A stretch of 64,000 bases of DNA from JBCCXL01 sp039191605 (GCA_039191605.1 JBCCXL010000007.1:124001-188000), one strand, 5' to 3'; counted from the first letter of the stretch, positions 1-8,462 are shown. Made by a program: numbers and translations. Notes: generated by a model not told the origin, from the sequence alone.

Positions 1-1929
1 AGCTTCACCTCGCCGCCGATGTCTTCGTCGACCACCACGTCTACGACGACGACTACAACCACCACCACGACTCCCTCGTCCAGCACGGCGATGCCGCCTC
101 CAGCGGCGGCGCCGACCAATAGCCAGCAGACGAGCTCATCTAGTTCTACCAGCAGTGCCTTTAGGGCGGCGGCGGGTCCTCCTGCGCGGGAACAGGCCTT
201 CGCGGGGCTCCGAGTGGGGCAAATGCCTTCAGAAGAGCGTCTATCGCTGCAGGTTGGGGCCGTGACCCTGGATGGTCTTCAGCTGCTGCGTCGCCTGCAT
301 CGATTGATCCAGCAGCGACTGCGGGCGCTGTCTCCCCAGCGAGGTCGTTTCAGGGGGCGGCAGCCGAGGTACCAGATTCAGTCTGGGCCGGATTTCCTGT
401 TGACCGCAGGGAGAATGGCGACGGCCATTGCCAGCAGCGACCAGCGGCCGAGCTCTAAGATGCTCAATTCTCAACTCGAGGTGAGCCGTAGCGGGACCGT
501 CGTGCCTCTGAAGAGCACCCGATACAGTGAGCGAGTCGACATCGAAGGGCGTGATCTGAGCTATGCGCAGATCGTGCAGCGAACGAATCAGTTGAATCGG
601 CGGGGGATGTCCGACCCAGAGATTGCTGCAGCGCTGATGGCCAAGATGCGTTCCGGCAATCACTTCGAGTACATGGATCCAACGACCATCGAATTTCTGG
701 ACGGCCTCAACGCTCTGCTCTTCGGCGTCGAAACGTCTCGAGCCAACGCGACCTTCGGCACGGTGCTGATGATTCTCGAACTGATTGCCGCCGGTCGTCT
801 GACCTTCCGGCGCGCCTTTGCGGACAACGCCTTGGGCGGCTTCTTCCCAATGGCTTCGCTGCGGACGGGAAGCGGTAACTTCACCGCTCGTCGAGAGATT
901 CTTGATTCGACGAGCAGTGGAGCTCCAGCGATGCGTAGCTCGTTTAGCGGTAGGACCACGGCCAAGCTCTATGGCAAAGCGACTCCGATGCCGAGGGCCC
1001 AACGCAACGCGGTGCCGTTGAAGGAGATTCTCACCATCATCGAATGGATGAGGCTGGTCGAAGGGAGCGCTTCGGCGAACGTCCATAGCGAGGCCGCGGC
1101 GTGGCGTTGGGTAGACGCGCATCTCGAGCGTTTCCTGGACACGTATTACGACGTGGACGGCCGATATTCCCTACAGTCTGCGACCAGCACGACGACCTCT
1201 ACCTCGTCGTCCAGTTCTTCGAGCTCCTCCAGCTCCTCCAGCTCGTCCACTACGGCGGCGATGCCTCCATCGTCCTTGATGCCTCCACCGCCCTCGAGGA
1301 CCACGACAACCACTACAACGACGTCGACGCCCAGCTCGAACTCCCGGAGCTCCTCGTCTACATCCCGCACGGGCTCACGCTTCAAGCGGCCGGCAAGCTC
1401 TCCTCCTCCTTCCCTGCAGCAGCAGCCAAACAACACTTACAGCTCTACTACTTCAGGGCTTTTGGGCTCATCGGCGCCACATCAAGTGGTTGCAGATGCC
1501 AACGACGGACAGAGTCTGCGCTCACGGACAGGGCCGGTGGACAAACGACAGCGAGTGGCGTCTCAGCCTTCTTTTGCGCCGACAACCCCGGCGTTTGATT
1601 CTTCTCTGCCGCCGAATAGCTCCACTAGCTCCTCGTCGACTTCTTCTACTACTACTACTACGAGCTCCACGTCGAGCATCCTTTTAAGCTCCTCGGCGCT
1701 GGCCTCCTTCTCGAGCCTTCCCTCGAGCCGGGGCCGGGGGAGCGGGATCGGCAGAGGCAGAGGACGGGGACGCAGCGCTCGGGGGAGGGGAGCGGGCCCT
1801 CCCCCGACGAGCTCCTCGTTTCCGACGACGGTGGAAGAATTCGACCGCATCATGGCGGAAGCAATGCAGCAGGAGGCGGAGCGTCGGCGCAAAGAAGAGG
1901 AGGAGCGAAGGAAGGGGAAGGGCAAGTGA
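1..1929 (+). CDS. Ser/Thr-rich, RG-tailed protein of unknown function (5' end probably outside window)
   Basis: I do not recognise a family. The frame is open from base 1 to the stop at 1929. The first ATG is at 19, but no ribosome binding site precedes it, so the gene may start upstream. From that ATG there are 636 residues: a Ser/Thr tail (about 1-50), a folded-looking core (about 55-390) with hydrophobic helices, a run of about 15 consecutive Ser near residue 405, more Ser/Thr/Pro linker, an RG-rich patch (RGRGSGIGRGRGRGR) near residue 590, and a charged C-terminal helix rich in E, R and K. Ser and Thr runs use mixed codons (tcg, tcc, tct, agc, agt, acg, acc, act), so they look selected as protein rather than produced by slippage. 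No signal peptide is visible. An effector or surface protein with disordered linkers is possible but unsupported. Confidence 0.7.
   Translation, partial: SFTSPPMSSSTTTSTTTTTTTTTTPSSSTAMPPPAAAPTNSQQTSSSSSTSSAFRAAAGPPAREQAFAGLRVGQMPSEERLSLQVGAVTLDGLQLLRRLHRLIQQRLRALSPQRGRFRGRQPRYQIQSGPDFLLTAGRMATAIASSDQRPSSKMLNSQLEVSRSGTVVPLKSTRYSERVDIEGRDLSYAQIVQRTNQLNRRGMSDPEIAAALMAKMRSGNHFEYMDPTTIEFLDGLNALLFGVETSRANATFGTVLMILELIAAGRLTFRRAFADNALGGFFPMASLRTGSGNFTARREILDSTSSGAPAMRSSFSGRTTAKLYGKATPMPRAQRNAVPLKEILTIIEWMRLVEGSASANVHSEAAAWRWVDAHLERFLDTYYDVDGRYSLQSATSTTTSTSSSSSSSSSSSSSSSTTAAMPPSSLMPPPPSRTTTTTTTTSTPSSNSRSSSSTSRTGSRFKRPASSPPPSLQQQPNNTYSSTTSGLLGSSAPHQVVADANDGQSLRSRTGPVDKRQRVASQPSFAPTTPAFDSSLPPNSSTSSSSTSSTTTTTSSTSSILLSSSALASFSSLPSSRGRGSGIGRGRGRGRSARGRGAGPPPTSSSFPTTVEEFDRIMAEAMQQEAERRRKEEEERRKGKGK
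1186..1257 (+). repeat. Codon-diverse poly-Ser/Thr low-complexity tract
   Basis: Imperfect tcg/tcc/agc trinucleotide tract coding an almost uninterrupted Ser run inside the first gene. Similar Ser/Thr tracts occur at about 22-87 and 1618-1690. The codon mixing argues against recent simple expansion. Confidence 0.7.
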
Positions 1930-1981
1930 GGGGCCCATCTGAGAAGGCCTGCTGAAAAGGCCCAGTTGAGTAGGCCCGCAA

Positions 1982-2013
1982 AAAGGCCCACGGTGGGAGC
2001 ACCGTGGGCCTTT
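1982..2013. terminator. Bidirectional intrinsic terminator
   Basis: Perfect 14-bp stem (1982-1995 with 2000-2013) around the loop ggag. It begins with A residues and ends with T residues, so it can work on both strands. It lies between the convergent Ser/Thr-rich gene and the XRE regulator. Confidence 0.85.
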
Positions 2014-2018
2014 GATCA

Positions 2019-2234
2019 TCAGTGGGGGCTAGAGCCGTTGCTCCCCCCGGGGTCGAAGATCGCCTCGATGGGTTGTTGGAAAACCTGGGCGATTCGGAAG
2101 GCGAGGGGAAGACTGGGATCGTATTTTCCGGTTTCGATGGCGTTGACGGTCTGCCGGGAGACGTCGAGCTGTCTTGCGAGCTCGGCCTGAGTCCAGTCGC
2201 GCTCCGCCCGCAGCACCTTGAGTCGGTTCTTCAT
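2019..2234 (-). CDS. XRE-family HTH transcriptional regulator
   Basis: This 71-residue protein is almost entirely a Cro/C1-type helix-turn-helix: N-terminal MKNRLKVLRAERDWTQ, recognition helix region LDVSRQTVNAIETGKYDPS, and a final hydrophobic helix ending in IEAIFDP. It matches the compact YozG/Xre type of repressor. I chose the ATG at 2234 because aagggag sits about 8 bases upstream; an in-frame extension to 2288 lacks such a site and would overlap the previous gene. It lies 13 bp behind a small membrane protein gene. That pairing is common for this type and suggests the regulator controls the membrane protein and itself. Target and signal are unknown. Confidence 0.9.
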   Translation of the reverse strand: MKNRLKVLRAERDWTQAELARQLDVSRQTVNAIETGKYDPSLPLAFRIAQVFQQPIEAIFDPGGSNGSSPH

Positions 2235-2247
2235 TGCGGCGCTCCCT

Positions 2248-2685
2248 TCAGCGATAGCGGCGGAAGCCGAGGATCGTGCCGAGGACATAGCTGCCGGCGG
2301 TGAGCAGAATGATCTTGTCTAGCTCCGCGGCTTCCACGATGCCCGCGGCCTCCATCAGCCAATAGGTGAAGGATCCCACTAGGGTTACGCCAACGCTGAG
2401 GGCCAGGGCTTCCAGCTCGATCTTGCGGCGCAGCTCGTCTGCCTCGCGGAGGAACTTCCGGTGAGCGAGGACTACGGCAATACCGAGGGGCACGGTAGCG
2501 GCGACCAGTAGGAAGGCAAGAGGGCCGGAGGGAAGGATCCCTTCTTTGAAGCCGAAGGTCATGAGGAGCCAGACGCTAATCCAGGCGAAAGTCCAGAGAT
2601 TCGTGCGCCGCTGGTTCTGGCGGTCCCTAGGCGTCGAGCAGCCGAAGGAAGAGAGAGGGGCTTCTTGTTCAATGGCATCTTTCAT
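2248..2685 (-). CDS. Small four-helix membrane protein paired with the XRE regulator
   Basis: The protein is about 145 residues with four predicted membrane segments: WTFAWISVWLLMTFGF, LAFLLVAATVPLGIAVVLA, LALSVGVTLVGSFTYWLM and a final segment near ILLTAGSYVLGTILG. A charged helix between segments two and three (HRKFLREADELRRKIELE) resembles DUF2178-like partners of XRE regulators. The start at 2685 is preferred over 2712 because aaggag lies 8 bases upstream. It is the first gene of the operon, read from the strong promoter at 2731-2759. Its function is unknown; stress or envelope sensing is a guess from context. Confidence 0.8.
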   Translation of the reverse strand: MKDAIEQEAPLSSFGCSTPRDRQNQRRTNLWTFAWISVWLLMTFGFKEGILPSGPLAFLLVAATVPLGIAVVLAHRKFLREADELRRKIELEALALSVGVTLVGSFTYWLMEAAGIVEAAELDKIILLTAGSYVLGTILGFRRYR

Positions 2686-2717
2686 GGTCGTGACTCCTTG
2701 ATCTTTAGTCAACTAGG

Positions 2718-2760
2718 CTTGACATGATGGAGTGTATGGATTCATTGACTTGATGTCAAG
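2718..2760. promoter_or_regulatory. Inverted CTTGACAT boxes flanking the promoter (candidate operator)
   Basis: On the plus strand cttgacat lies at 2718-2725 and its exact complement atgtcaag at 2753-2760. The second box overlaps the -35 element and the first lies just after the -10. This fits autoregulation by the XRE protein, but binding is inferred. Confidence 0.45.
2731..2759 (-). promoter_or_regulatory. Sigma-70 promoter of the membrane protein/XRE operon
   Basis: On the minus strand a consensus -35 TTGACA (2759-2754) is followed by a 17-bp spacer and the -10 TACACT (2736-2731), about 45 bp before the start at 2685. This is the best promoter match in the window. Confidence 0.75.
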
Positions 2761-3109
2761 CGTGATTGACTTTATCGTTCCAGAGATCCCGCCTTGAGCA
2801 TGCTGGGGTGAAATCGCTACACCGCGGGGCCGTTGGAGCATCGTAGATTCTCTATTCTTGGATCAATTTTGATCTAGATGGTTGATTTCGCTAATTCGAT
2901 TATGCAATGATTTGGATGTCAATTGATTTCTGATTTCGGCAGCTTTGTTGGCTCACTTCAGGGTCCAGCAAGCAGCCTTCGTGATGTTTAGCGGGGCCTC
3001 ATTGGATATCGAGCTAGGCGCTTCTGCAATCAAGAAGGCAGTGCGCCAACTCTCACTCGATCGAGTTGGGAGATTCGCATATCCCCATCCCTAAGAAAGG
3101 GTTGCCCCC
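2761..3109. other. AT-rich intergenic region with weak promoter candidate
   Basis: No gene is supported here. The segment 2840-2950 is far more AT-rich than its surroundings. It has a palindrome gatcaa-tt-ttgatc at 2861-2874 and a possible plus-strand promoter, TTGATC (2869-2874), 17-bp spacer, TAATTC (2892-2897), that could serve the secreted protein at 3110. The last bases before that gene contain agaaagg, a plausible ribosome binding site. Confidence 0.3.
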
Positions 3110-3550
3110 ATGTTTCAGAATTGGAAACTGCTGACCGCTTGTCTCGGCCTCGCGACGCTTTTGTTGCTCACACCGTTGGTTTTTGCAGAAGAAGCCGTCG
3201 ACTTCGGCCAGGTGCCCTCGAAGAGCGGCCTCTTTTTCAACATCCAAAACTCGTGCCCCACAGCCGCCAATGGCTTTGCCGTGGGCGATGAGCTTTGCCT
3301 GCTGAAGGTTGGCACTGCCGATTTTCTTCGCAATGTGTTTCAAGGAGACCTCTCGTCTGGAGAGACCAAGCAGGTCGCTACCTGCGCAAACTCCTTCGGC
3401 AATGGCGTTGTGCTCTTCATACCGCCCCTCTCTAGCAATGCGGAGGCGGTGAGGGTGACGGTCGTGCCGAACTCCACCGTGCAGGTACCGAGTAGCTTCT
3501 GCGGGACCTCCGAGGCTGAGACGTCCAGAGAACAGCTCAAGCGAAATTGA
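3110..3550 (+). CDS. Secreted four-cysteine protein, paralog A
   Basis: This 146-residue protein has a Sec signal peptide (LLTACLGLATLLLLTPLVFA, cut near residue 26) and a small mature domain. It aligns without gaps to the gene at 4008-4448. Cysteines fall at 49, 63, 92 and 131 in both. Shared blocks are CPTA, GFAVGDELCLLKVG, SNAEA and SFCG, plus an EQLK tail. The fixed cysteines suggest two disulfide bonds in an exported beta-rich fold. I do not recognise a family. A ribosome binding site (agaaagg) lies before the cccccATG start, a context also seen in the paralog. A hairpin at 3566 follows, so the two copies are probably separate transcripts. Confidence 0.85.
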   Translation: MFQNWKLLTACLGLATLLLLTPLVFAEEAVDFGQVPSKSGLFFNIQNSCPTAANGFAVGDELCLLKVGTADFLRNVFQGDLSSGETKQVATCANSFGNGVVLFIPPLSSNAEAVRVTVVPNSTVQVPSSFCGTSEAETSREQLKRN

Positions 3551-3565
3551 GGATTGGCGATCTAT

Positions 3566-3609
3566 CGCTGAGGATTCTTAGTTCCTCAGCGCCAGCAGCT
3601 GCTCTTTTT
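3566..3609 (+). terminator. Possible intrinsic terminator after paralog A
   Basis: A 9-bp stem, cgctgagga (3566-3574) with tcctcagcg (3583-3591), is followed by a second small palindrome (agcagctgct, 3594-3603) and six T residues (3604-3609). The distance between main stem and T run makes this a moderate call. Confidence 0.45.
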
Positions 3610-4007
3610 TCTTTTCTCCTCAACGCTGAGAGCCGCCGCTGGTCTCTTCTAGATCCCGATGTCTCCCCGTGAGAGCGGGAAAGGGTTTCTTTCCGGGCTT
3701 TCGCCGAGTTTGTGGCTCGCCACGGGGCGAGGCGCGCTGCAGCCGACTTGGAGCTGCTGGAGGTAACCGCTAACACCACGGGATCTGGCCATTCCGCGAA
3801 TCACGAGACGTTTCGTTTCATCGTGGAATCTGGGTGAGCCGCTCTGTCGGTGTCACCACCATCCTGCCCCTTGAAGATTCAGTAGGAATCAGAGTTCCGG
3901 GCCGTTCAGCCGTCCAGGCTGGAGGCAATGGAGTCTGCTGATCTACCCAGATTGTCGAATTAGCTTCCAACAAGAATTCGTATCTTTCGCCATGAAAGGA
4001 CACCCCC
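3610..4007. other. Intergenic region between the two paralogs
   Basis: No convincing gene. Short open frames here have no ribosome binding site or recognisable product. It presumably holds the promoter of paralog B, but I could not pick one. The end carries gaaagga before the cccccATG start. Confidence 0.3.
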
Positions 4008-4448
4008 ATGCTTCGTACCGCACTGATTCGTTCCACTCTCGTTGCCTTTGCTCTCGTCCTGCTCTTCGCGCCGCCGGCGCTGGAGGCCCAGGAATTCGAT
4101 CCTCAGCAGATGCCGTCGAGCACGGCCATCGGCTTCACCCTGAGGAACGTGTGCCCCACCGCCGTAGTCGGCTTTGCCGTGGGAGACGAGCTCTGTCTCC
4201 TCAAGGTGGGCCCGACCTATTACCGCAGCAACCTCTATCAGGGGGAGCTGCTACCTCAGCAGTCGACCCAGATCTTCGCCTGCGCCGACAGCGATGACAA
4301 AGCCGTCATTCTGATCGTGCCGCCGGCGAACAGCAACGCGGAGGCGGAACGGGTCTTCGTCGAGCCCAACTCCATCGTCTTTCTGCCGGCTTCCTTTTGC
4401 GGGATCTCTGGAGAAAGCGATCCGGGGGAGCAGCTGAAGATCGAATAA
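4008..4448 (+). CDS. Secreted four-cysteine protein, paralog B
   Basis: This 146-residue protein has a signal peptide (LIRSTLVAFALVLLFAPPALEA) and a mature domain matching paralog A over its full length with no insertions: Cys 49, 63, 92 and 131, the block GFAVGDELCLLKVG, and the endings SFCG and EQLK. Outside those blocks the sequences have diverged, so this is an old tandem duplication. The start is supported by gaaagga 6-7 bases upstream. A strong terminator at 4508 closes the unit. The family is unknown to me; the protein is likely periplasmic or extracellular. Confidence 0.85.
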   Translation: MLRTALIRSTLVAFALVLLFAPPALEAQEFDPQQMPSSTAIGFTLRNVCPTAVVGFAVGDELCLLKVGPTYYRSNLYQGELLPQQSTQIFACADSDDKAVILIVPPANSNAEAERVFVEPNSIVFLPASFCGISGESDPGEQLKIE

Positions 4449-4507
4449 TCGATCTCTTGCGGCTTCGAGCGAGGGTCACTCCGTGACTTTGGCCCCGATC
4501 GTAGCCT

Positions 4508-4541
4508 GACGCCCGGGTTTCCTCAGGGAGGCCCGGGCGTC
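4508..4541. terminator. Strong GC-rich hairpin terminator
   Basis: A 10-bp perfect stem gacgcccggg (4508-4517) with cccgggcgtc (4532-4541) has an inner cctc/gagg stem and is followed by tctctattt. It separates paralog B from the convergent DUF1249-like gene. The same acgcccggg core recurs in the hairpin at 8632-8664. Confidence 0.75.
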
Positions 4542-4599
4542 TCTCTATTTGTCTCTGAACCTCCATCGGCGGCTCTAGGGTAGGGGCGGCTGTTCCAGG

Positions 4600-5145
4600 C
4601 TAGGTCGTCGCGGGGAGCGGTGAATAACCCTGGATCTCCAGGGTCTGGAGCCAGCTTCCGAGATAGCGGTTGACCTCGTCTCGAAGGGCGGGGAGGAAGT
4701 GATTCCCTCTGAGATAAGCGTTGAGGAAGAAGAAGGGTACTTCCTGCTGGAGATGGAGGGCTTCCAGGCGCCCGCGGGATGGATCCGTAGAAGGCACTAG
4801 GTGGAGGTAGGAGAGGTCGCCCGGGGGGAAGTAGCGCAGCACCATGGATGGATCGCTACACAGATGAGAGCCGAGACGGGCGTAATGGGCGAGGGTGAGG
4901 ATCGCGCCGCCGGTTTCCTCACAGCGGGGCAAGGCTTCGATGACGAGATCGAGCTGGCCTTCGGCCTGAAGGTGGAGCGGCTGGGAGGTGGGAAGGCTGG
5001 GAAGGGGAGAGCCGAGCAGGGCTTCTAGCAGCTGGTAGCGATGCTCGTAGAGATTGGCCGGCGGTAGCGTCTCTGCTGGGGGATTCAGAGGTGGCTTCAA
5101 GTCAGGGGTGGCCGTAGCAGTGGTCGCGGAATCGAGATCAGTCAT
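4600..5145 (-). CDS. DUF1249/YqiB-like protein
   Basis: The protein has 181 residues from the ATG at 5145, chosen because aggag sits 5 bases upstream; the open frame continues to 5484 without a site. The N-terminal 35 residues are a Thr/Ala/Pro linker. The rest resembles E. coli YqiB (DUF1249): an opening Y-x-x-x-Y-x-x-L helix (LYEHRYQLLEALLG), a central strand pair (LDLVIEALPRCEETGGAILTL), the SMVLRYFPPGDLSYL strand equivalent to YqiB SMTVRLYHDA, and a closing helix DEVNRYLGSWLQTLEIQGY. The function of that family is unknown. It is a stand-alone gene downstream of the dismutase gene on the same strand, with a terminator between them. The family match is by eye. Confidence 0.7.
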   Translation of the reverse strand: MTDLDSATTATATPDLKPPLNPPAETLPPANLYEHRYQLLEALLGSPLPSLPTSQPLHLQAEGQLDLVIEALPRCEETGGAILTLAHYARLGSHLCSDPSMVLRYFPPGDLSYLHLVPSTDPSRGRLEALHLQQEVPFFFLNAYLRGNHFLPALRDEVNRYLGSWLQTLEIQGYSPLPATT

Positions 5146-5323
5146 GGCGGCTCCTAGGGGCAGGCTTTGGGGGAACGGGGCAAGCTGCTTCGCTATGCCC
5201 TCGCCGCTACTAGAGGCCACCGACTGGCTTGATCTTTCAACCGCAGGCTCGGCCCGCGGACGTGATCGCACGGAGCTCGACTGCACGGTGCCTGCTGCTG
5301 GAGCCCAAAAAGAGTGTGACCCC

Positions 5324-5361
5324 AAAGAAAAAACGCGACCTGGCGTGAAAGCCGGGTCGCG
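5324..5361 (-). terminator. Intrinsic terminator of the superoxide dismutase gene
   Basis: Reading the minus strand, an 11-bp stem with one G-T pair (5351-5361 with 5334-5344) and the loop tttcac is followed directly by ttttttcttt (5333-5324), a textbook terminator for the gene ending at 5417. Confidence 0.85.
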
Positions 5362-5416
5362 CTCCTCAGTTGTTTCGATGAGCAGTCGGGCTGATCGCTG
5401 GTGTTTGCGGCGAGCC

Positions 5417-6220
5417 TCAGCCGCCGTACTGAGCCCCCACGTTCTTCCAGTCGACGACGTCCCAGAAGGCGGAGATGTAGTCACCGCGGCGGTTCTGGTA
5501 GCGCAGGTAGTAGGCGTGCTCCCAGACGTCGAGGCCGAGCAGGGGCTTGTAGCCGCCGGCCAGGGGGGTGTCCTGGTTGGTGGTCTTCTGCACGCTGAGG
5601 GTGCCGGCGGCGTCGCTCACTAGCCAGGCCCAGCCGCTGCCGAAGACGGTGCCGGCGGCGCTGCTGAAGGCGGAGGTGAAGGCGTCGAAGGAGCCGAAAG
5701 TGGTGTCGATGGCGGCGCCGAGGGCGCCTTCCGGCTGACCGCCGCCGCTGGGAGAGAGGGTGGGCCAGAAGAGGGCGTGGTTGAAGTAGCCGCCGCCGTT
5801 GTTGCGCACCGCGGTGCGTACCTCCTCCGGAATCTCGTCCAGACGGGCCAGCAGCTCGAGAATGCTCTTGTCGTGGAGCTCCGGGTGACCCTCGAGGGCG
5901 GCGTTGAGCTTGTTGGTGTAGCCCTGATGGTGCTTGCCGTGGTGGATCTCCATGGTCTGGGCGTCGATGGCGGCGTCCAGGGCGGAATAGTCGTAGGGTA
6001 GGGCTGGAAGCTCGAAGGGATAGCGCAGCGTGGCGGCGAGCTGAACCTCCGGCACCGCTGCAGGAGCGCTGGCGCTTTCCGGATCGGCGGTCGCTGCGCC
6101 GCCGCCGTCGGTGCTGGCGGAATCCCCGGCGGGGGCGCAGGAGGGCAGCAGGGCGGCTCCAGCGGCGCCGGCGGCAAGCAGCTGGAGAACGTGTCGGCGG
6201 CTGTACTTGGAGTCCTTCAT
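5417..6220 (-). CDS. sodA: Exported Fe/Mn-family superoxide dismutase (Mn-type residues)
   Basis: Converts superoxide to hydrogen peroxide and oxygen. The protein has 267 residues from the ATG at 6220, with aaggga upstream. The N-terminus has a twin-arginine motif (SRRHVL), a hydrophobic stretch and a lipobox (LLPSC, Cys28), so it is probably a Tat-exported lipoprotein at the envelope. The enzyme domain starts near residue 70. Visible metal ligand motifs are MEIHHGKHHQGY, GGYFNHALFW, and DVWEHAYYLRYQNRRGDYI with Asp and His ligands. The Gln in TTNQDTPL is the position typical of Mn enzymes rather than Fe enzymes. It is divergently placed from acs across about 300 bp and ends with its own terminator. 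Metal choice is inferred from residues only. Confidence 0.92.
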   Translation of the reverse strand: MKDSKYSRRHVLQLLAAGAAGAALLPSCAPAGDSASTDGGGAATADPESASAPAAVPEVQLAATLRYPFELPALPYDYSALDAAIDAQTMEIHHGKHHQGYTNKLNAALEGHPELHDKSILELLARLDEIPEEVRTAVRNNGGGYFNHALFWPTLSPSGGGQPEGALGAAIDTTFGSFDAFTSAFSSAAGTVFGSGWAWLVSDAAGTLSVQKTTNQDTPLAGGYKPLLGLDVWEHAYYLRYQNRRGDYISAFWDVVDWKNVGAQYGG

Positions 6221-6518
6221 CGTCTGATTCCCTTGATCGAGGCTCAGGAGCAGTGGCCGTCCCGGGGGCGGGGCGGCTTGCCGGGCTCTCGCTGGAGGCT
6301 GGCTCGGGGCGGCGGGGCAGTCCCGAGCCGTGGGGTGAACGGGGATTTCAATCGCGGTAGATAGATGAGTCTGACGATCAGTGTACCAGGGCTCCGGCCC
6401 CTCCTCGCGCACCGATTTCCGCTGAAATTTCGGGGATTCGAGAGGGGCCCGGCGGGGGAGGATTGTCGCGGTTTGCGATATAACAACAGCTCACCACCAA
6501 GACAAGGAGAACCCGACC

Positions 6519-8462
6519 GTGAGCACCATCCCCGTCAAGCCGTCGATCCGTGAACGGGCCCACGTCAGCTCCCTGGAGCAGTATCGAGAGCTCTACCGCC
6601 GATCGCTGGAAGATCCCGAAGGGTTCTGGCTCGAGCAGGCGCAGAGTCTGAGCTGGTTTGCGGCGCCACCGACGGCGGGGCATTGGGATTACGACGAGGT
6701 GGATTTCGCGTGGTTTGCCGGCGGGCAGCTCAATGCCAGCTTCAACTGCGTCGATCGCCACGCCCGCACCCAGCCGGAGAAGACGGCGATCCTGTGGGCG
6801 AAGGACGAAGCCGGGGAGTACGAGCACATCACCTACCGCCAGCTGCTGCGGGAGGTGAGCCGAGTCGCCAACGTGCTGAAAGCCCAGGGCGTGCGCCGCG
6901 GGGATCGGGTTTGCATCTATCTTCCGATGATTCCCGAGCTGGCCTACACCATGCTCGCCTGCGCCCGTATCGGCGCCGTGCATTCGATCGTCTTCGCCGG
7001 CTTTTCCGCCGAAGCCCTGCGGGACCGCATCGACGATGCCGGCTGCAAGATCTTGGTGACCGCCAACGAGGGGCTGCGGGGCGGTAAGCGGATCCGTCTC
7101 AAGGCGATTGCCGATGACGCGGTGAGGGGCACCACCACGGTGGAAAGGGTGCTGGTGGCCAAGCGCACCGATGCCGAGGTGCCGATGCAGCCGGGGCGGG
7201 ATCTGTGGCTCCACGAGGAGGCGGCGAAGCAGCGGGCGACCTGTCCGGCGGAGTGGATGGATGCGGAGGATCCCCTCTTCATCCTCTACACCTCAGGCTC
7301 CACCGGAAAGCCCAAGGGGGTGATGCACACCACCGGCGGCTACCTCACCTACACCTCTCTCACCCACCGGCTAGTCTTCGACCTGCAGGACGATGACGTC
7401 TATGCCTGCGTTGCCGACATCGGGTGGATCACCGGCCACAGCTACATCATCTACGGGCCCCTGGCCAACGGGGCGACGACGGTGATGTTCGAGTCCACGC
7501 CTCTCTATCCCGACGCTGGACGCTACTGGAAGCTGGTGGACGACCTCGGGGTGACGATCTTCTACACCGCCCCCACCGCCATCCGCGCCATCGCCCGGGA
7601 GGGAGACGAGTGGGTGAAGCGCTACCAACGCTCCAGCCTGCGGGTGCTGGGCACCGTCGGTGAGCCCATCAACCCGGAGGTCTGGGAGTGGTACCACGAC
7701 GTAGTGGGGGAGGGCCGCTGCGCGGTGGTGGACACCTGGTGGCAGACCGAAACCGGCGGCATTCTCATCACCCCCCTACCCGGCGCCACGCCCGCCAAGC
7801 CCGGCTCCGCCACTCTGCCCTTCTTCGGCGTCGAGCCGCTGCTGGTGGACAACGAGGGGAAGGAAATCGAGGGTAATGGGGTGAGCGGAAACCTCTGCCT
7901 GCGGCGCTCCTGGCCCGGGCAGGCGCGCACCATCTACGGAGATCATCAGCGCTTTCGGGAGGTCTATTTCTCCACCTACCCCGGGCTCTATTTCTCCGGC
8001 GACGGCTGCCGCCGTGACGAGGACGGCTACTACTGGATCACCGGCCGAGTGGACGACGTGCTCAACGTCTCCGGCCATCGGCTCGGCACCGCTGAGGTAG
8101 AGAGCGCCCTGGTGGCTCACGACGCGGTGGCGGAAGCGGCGGTGGTGGGCTACCCCCACGACATCAAGGGAACGGGAATCTTCGCCTACGTTATCTGTAC
8201 CCCGGAATTCCTCTCCCTCGACGCTGACGAGCTGGAAGGGGCGCTGCGGGAGCAGGTGCGCAAGGTCATCGGCCCCATTGCCACCCCAGACCGCATTCAG
8301 GTCACGCCCGGCCTGCCGAAGACCCGCTCCGGCAAGATCATGCGCCGCATCCTGCGCAAGATCGCCGCCGCCGAATACGACCAGCTAGGCGATATTTCCA
8401 CCCTTGCCGATCCTGGAGTGGTGGAGAAGCTGATCGAGGCCCACCGCGGCTCCGAGGGCTGA
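6519..8462 (+). CDS. acs: Acetyl-CoA synthetase
   Basis: Activates acetate to acetyl-CoA through acetyl-AMP. The length of 647 residues is normal for the family. Motifs in order: P-loop-like YTSGSTGKPKGVMH (about residue 260), WWQTETGGI, the hinge region ITGRVDDVLNVSGHRLGT, and the C-terminal PKTRSGKIMRRILR containing the lysine acetylated by Pat-type enzymes in other bacteria. The start is GTG at 6519 with aaggag 9 bases upstream. It is monocistronic: upstream is the divergent dismutase gene, downstream a hairpin and the convergent rpsD. A propionyl-CoA synthetase is the main alternative; the overall pattern favours Acs. Confidence 0.93.
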   Translation: MSTIPVKPSIRERAHVSSLEQYRELYRRSLEDPEGFWLEQAQSLSWFAAPPTAGHWDYDEVDFAWFAGGQLNASFNCVDRHARTQPEKTAILWAKDEAGEYEHITYRQLLREVSRVANVLKAQGVRRGDRVCIYLPMIPELAYTMLACARIGAVHSIVFAGFSAEALRDRIDDAGCKILVTANEGLRGGKRIRLKAIADDAVRGTTTVERVLVAKRTDAEVPMQPGRDLWLHEEAAKQRATCPAEWMDAEDPLFILYTSGSTGKPKGVMHTTGGYLTYTSLTHRLVFDLQDDDVYACVADIGWITGHSYIIYGPLANGATTVMFESTPLYPDAGRYWKLVDDLGVTIFYTAPTAIRAIAREGDEWVKRYQRSSLRVLGTVGEPINPEVWEWYHDVVGEGRCAVVDTWWQTETGGILITPLPGATPAKPGSATLPFFGVEPLLVDNEGKEIEGNGVSGNLCLRRSWPGQARTIYGDHQRFREVYFSTYPGLYFSGDGCRRDEDGYYWITGRVDDVLNVSGHRLGTAEVESALVAHDAVAEAAVVGYPHDIKGTGIFAYVICTPEFLSLDADELEGALREQVRKVIGPIATPDRIQVTPGLPKTRSGKIMRRILRKIAAAEYDQLGDISTLADPGVVEKLIEAHRGSEG

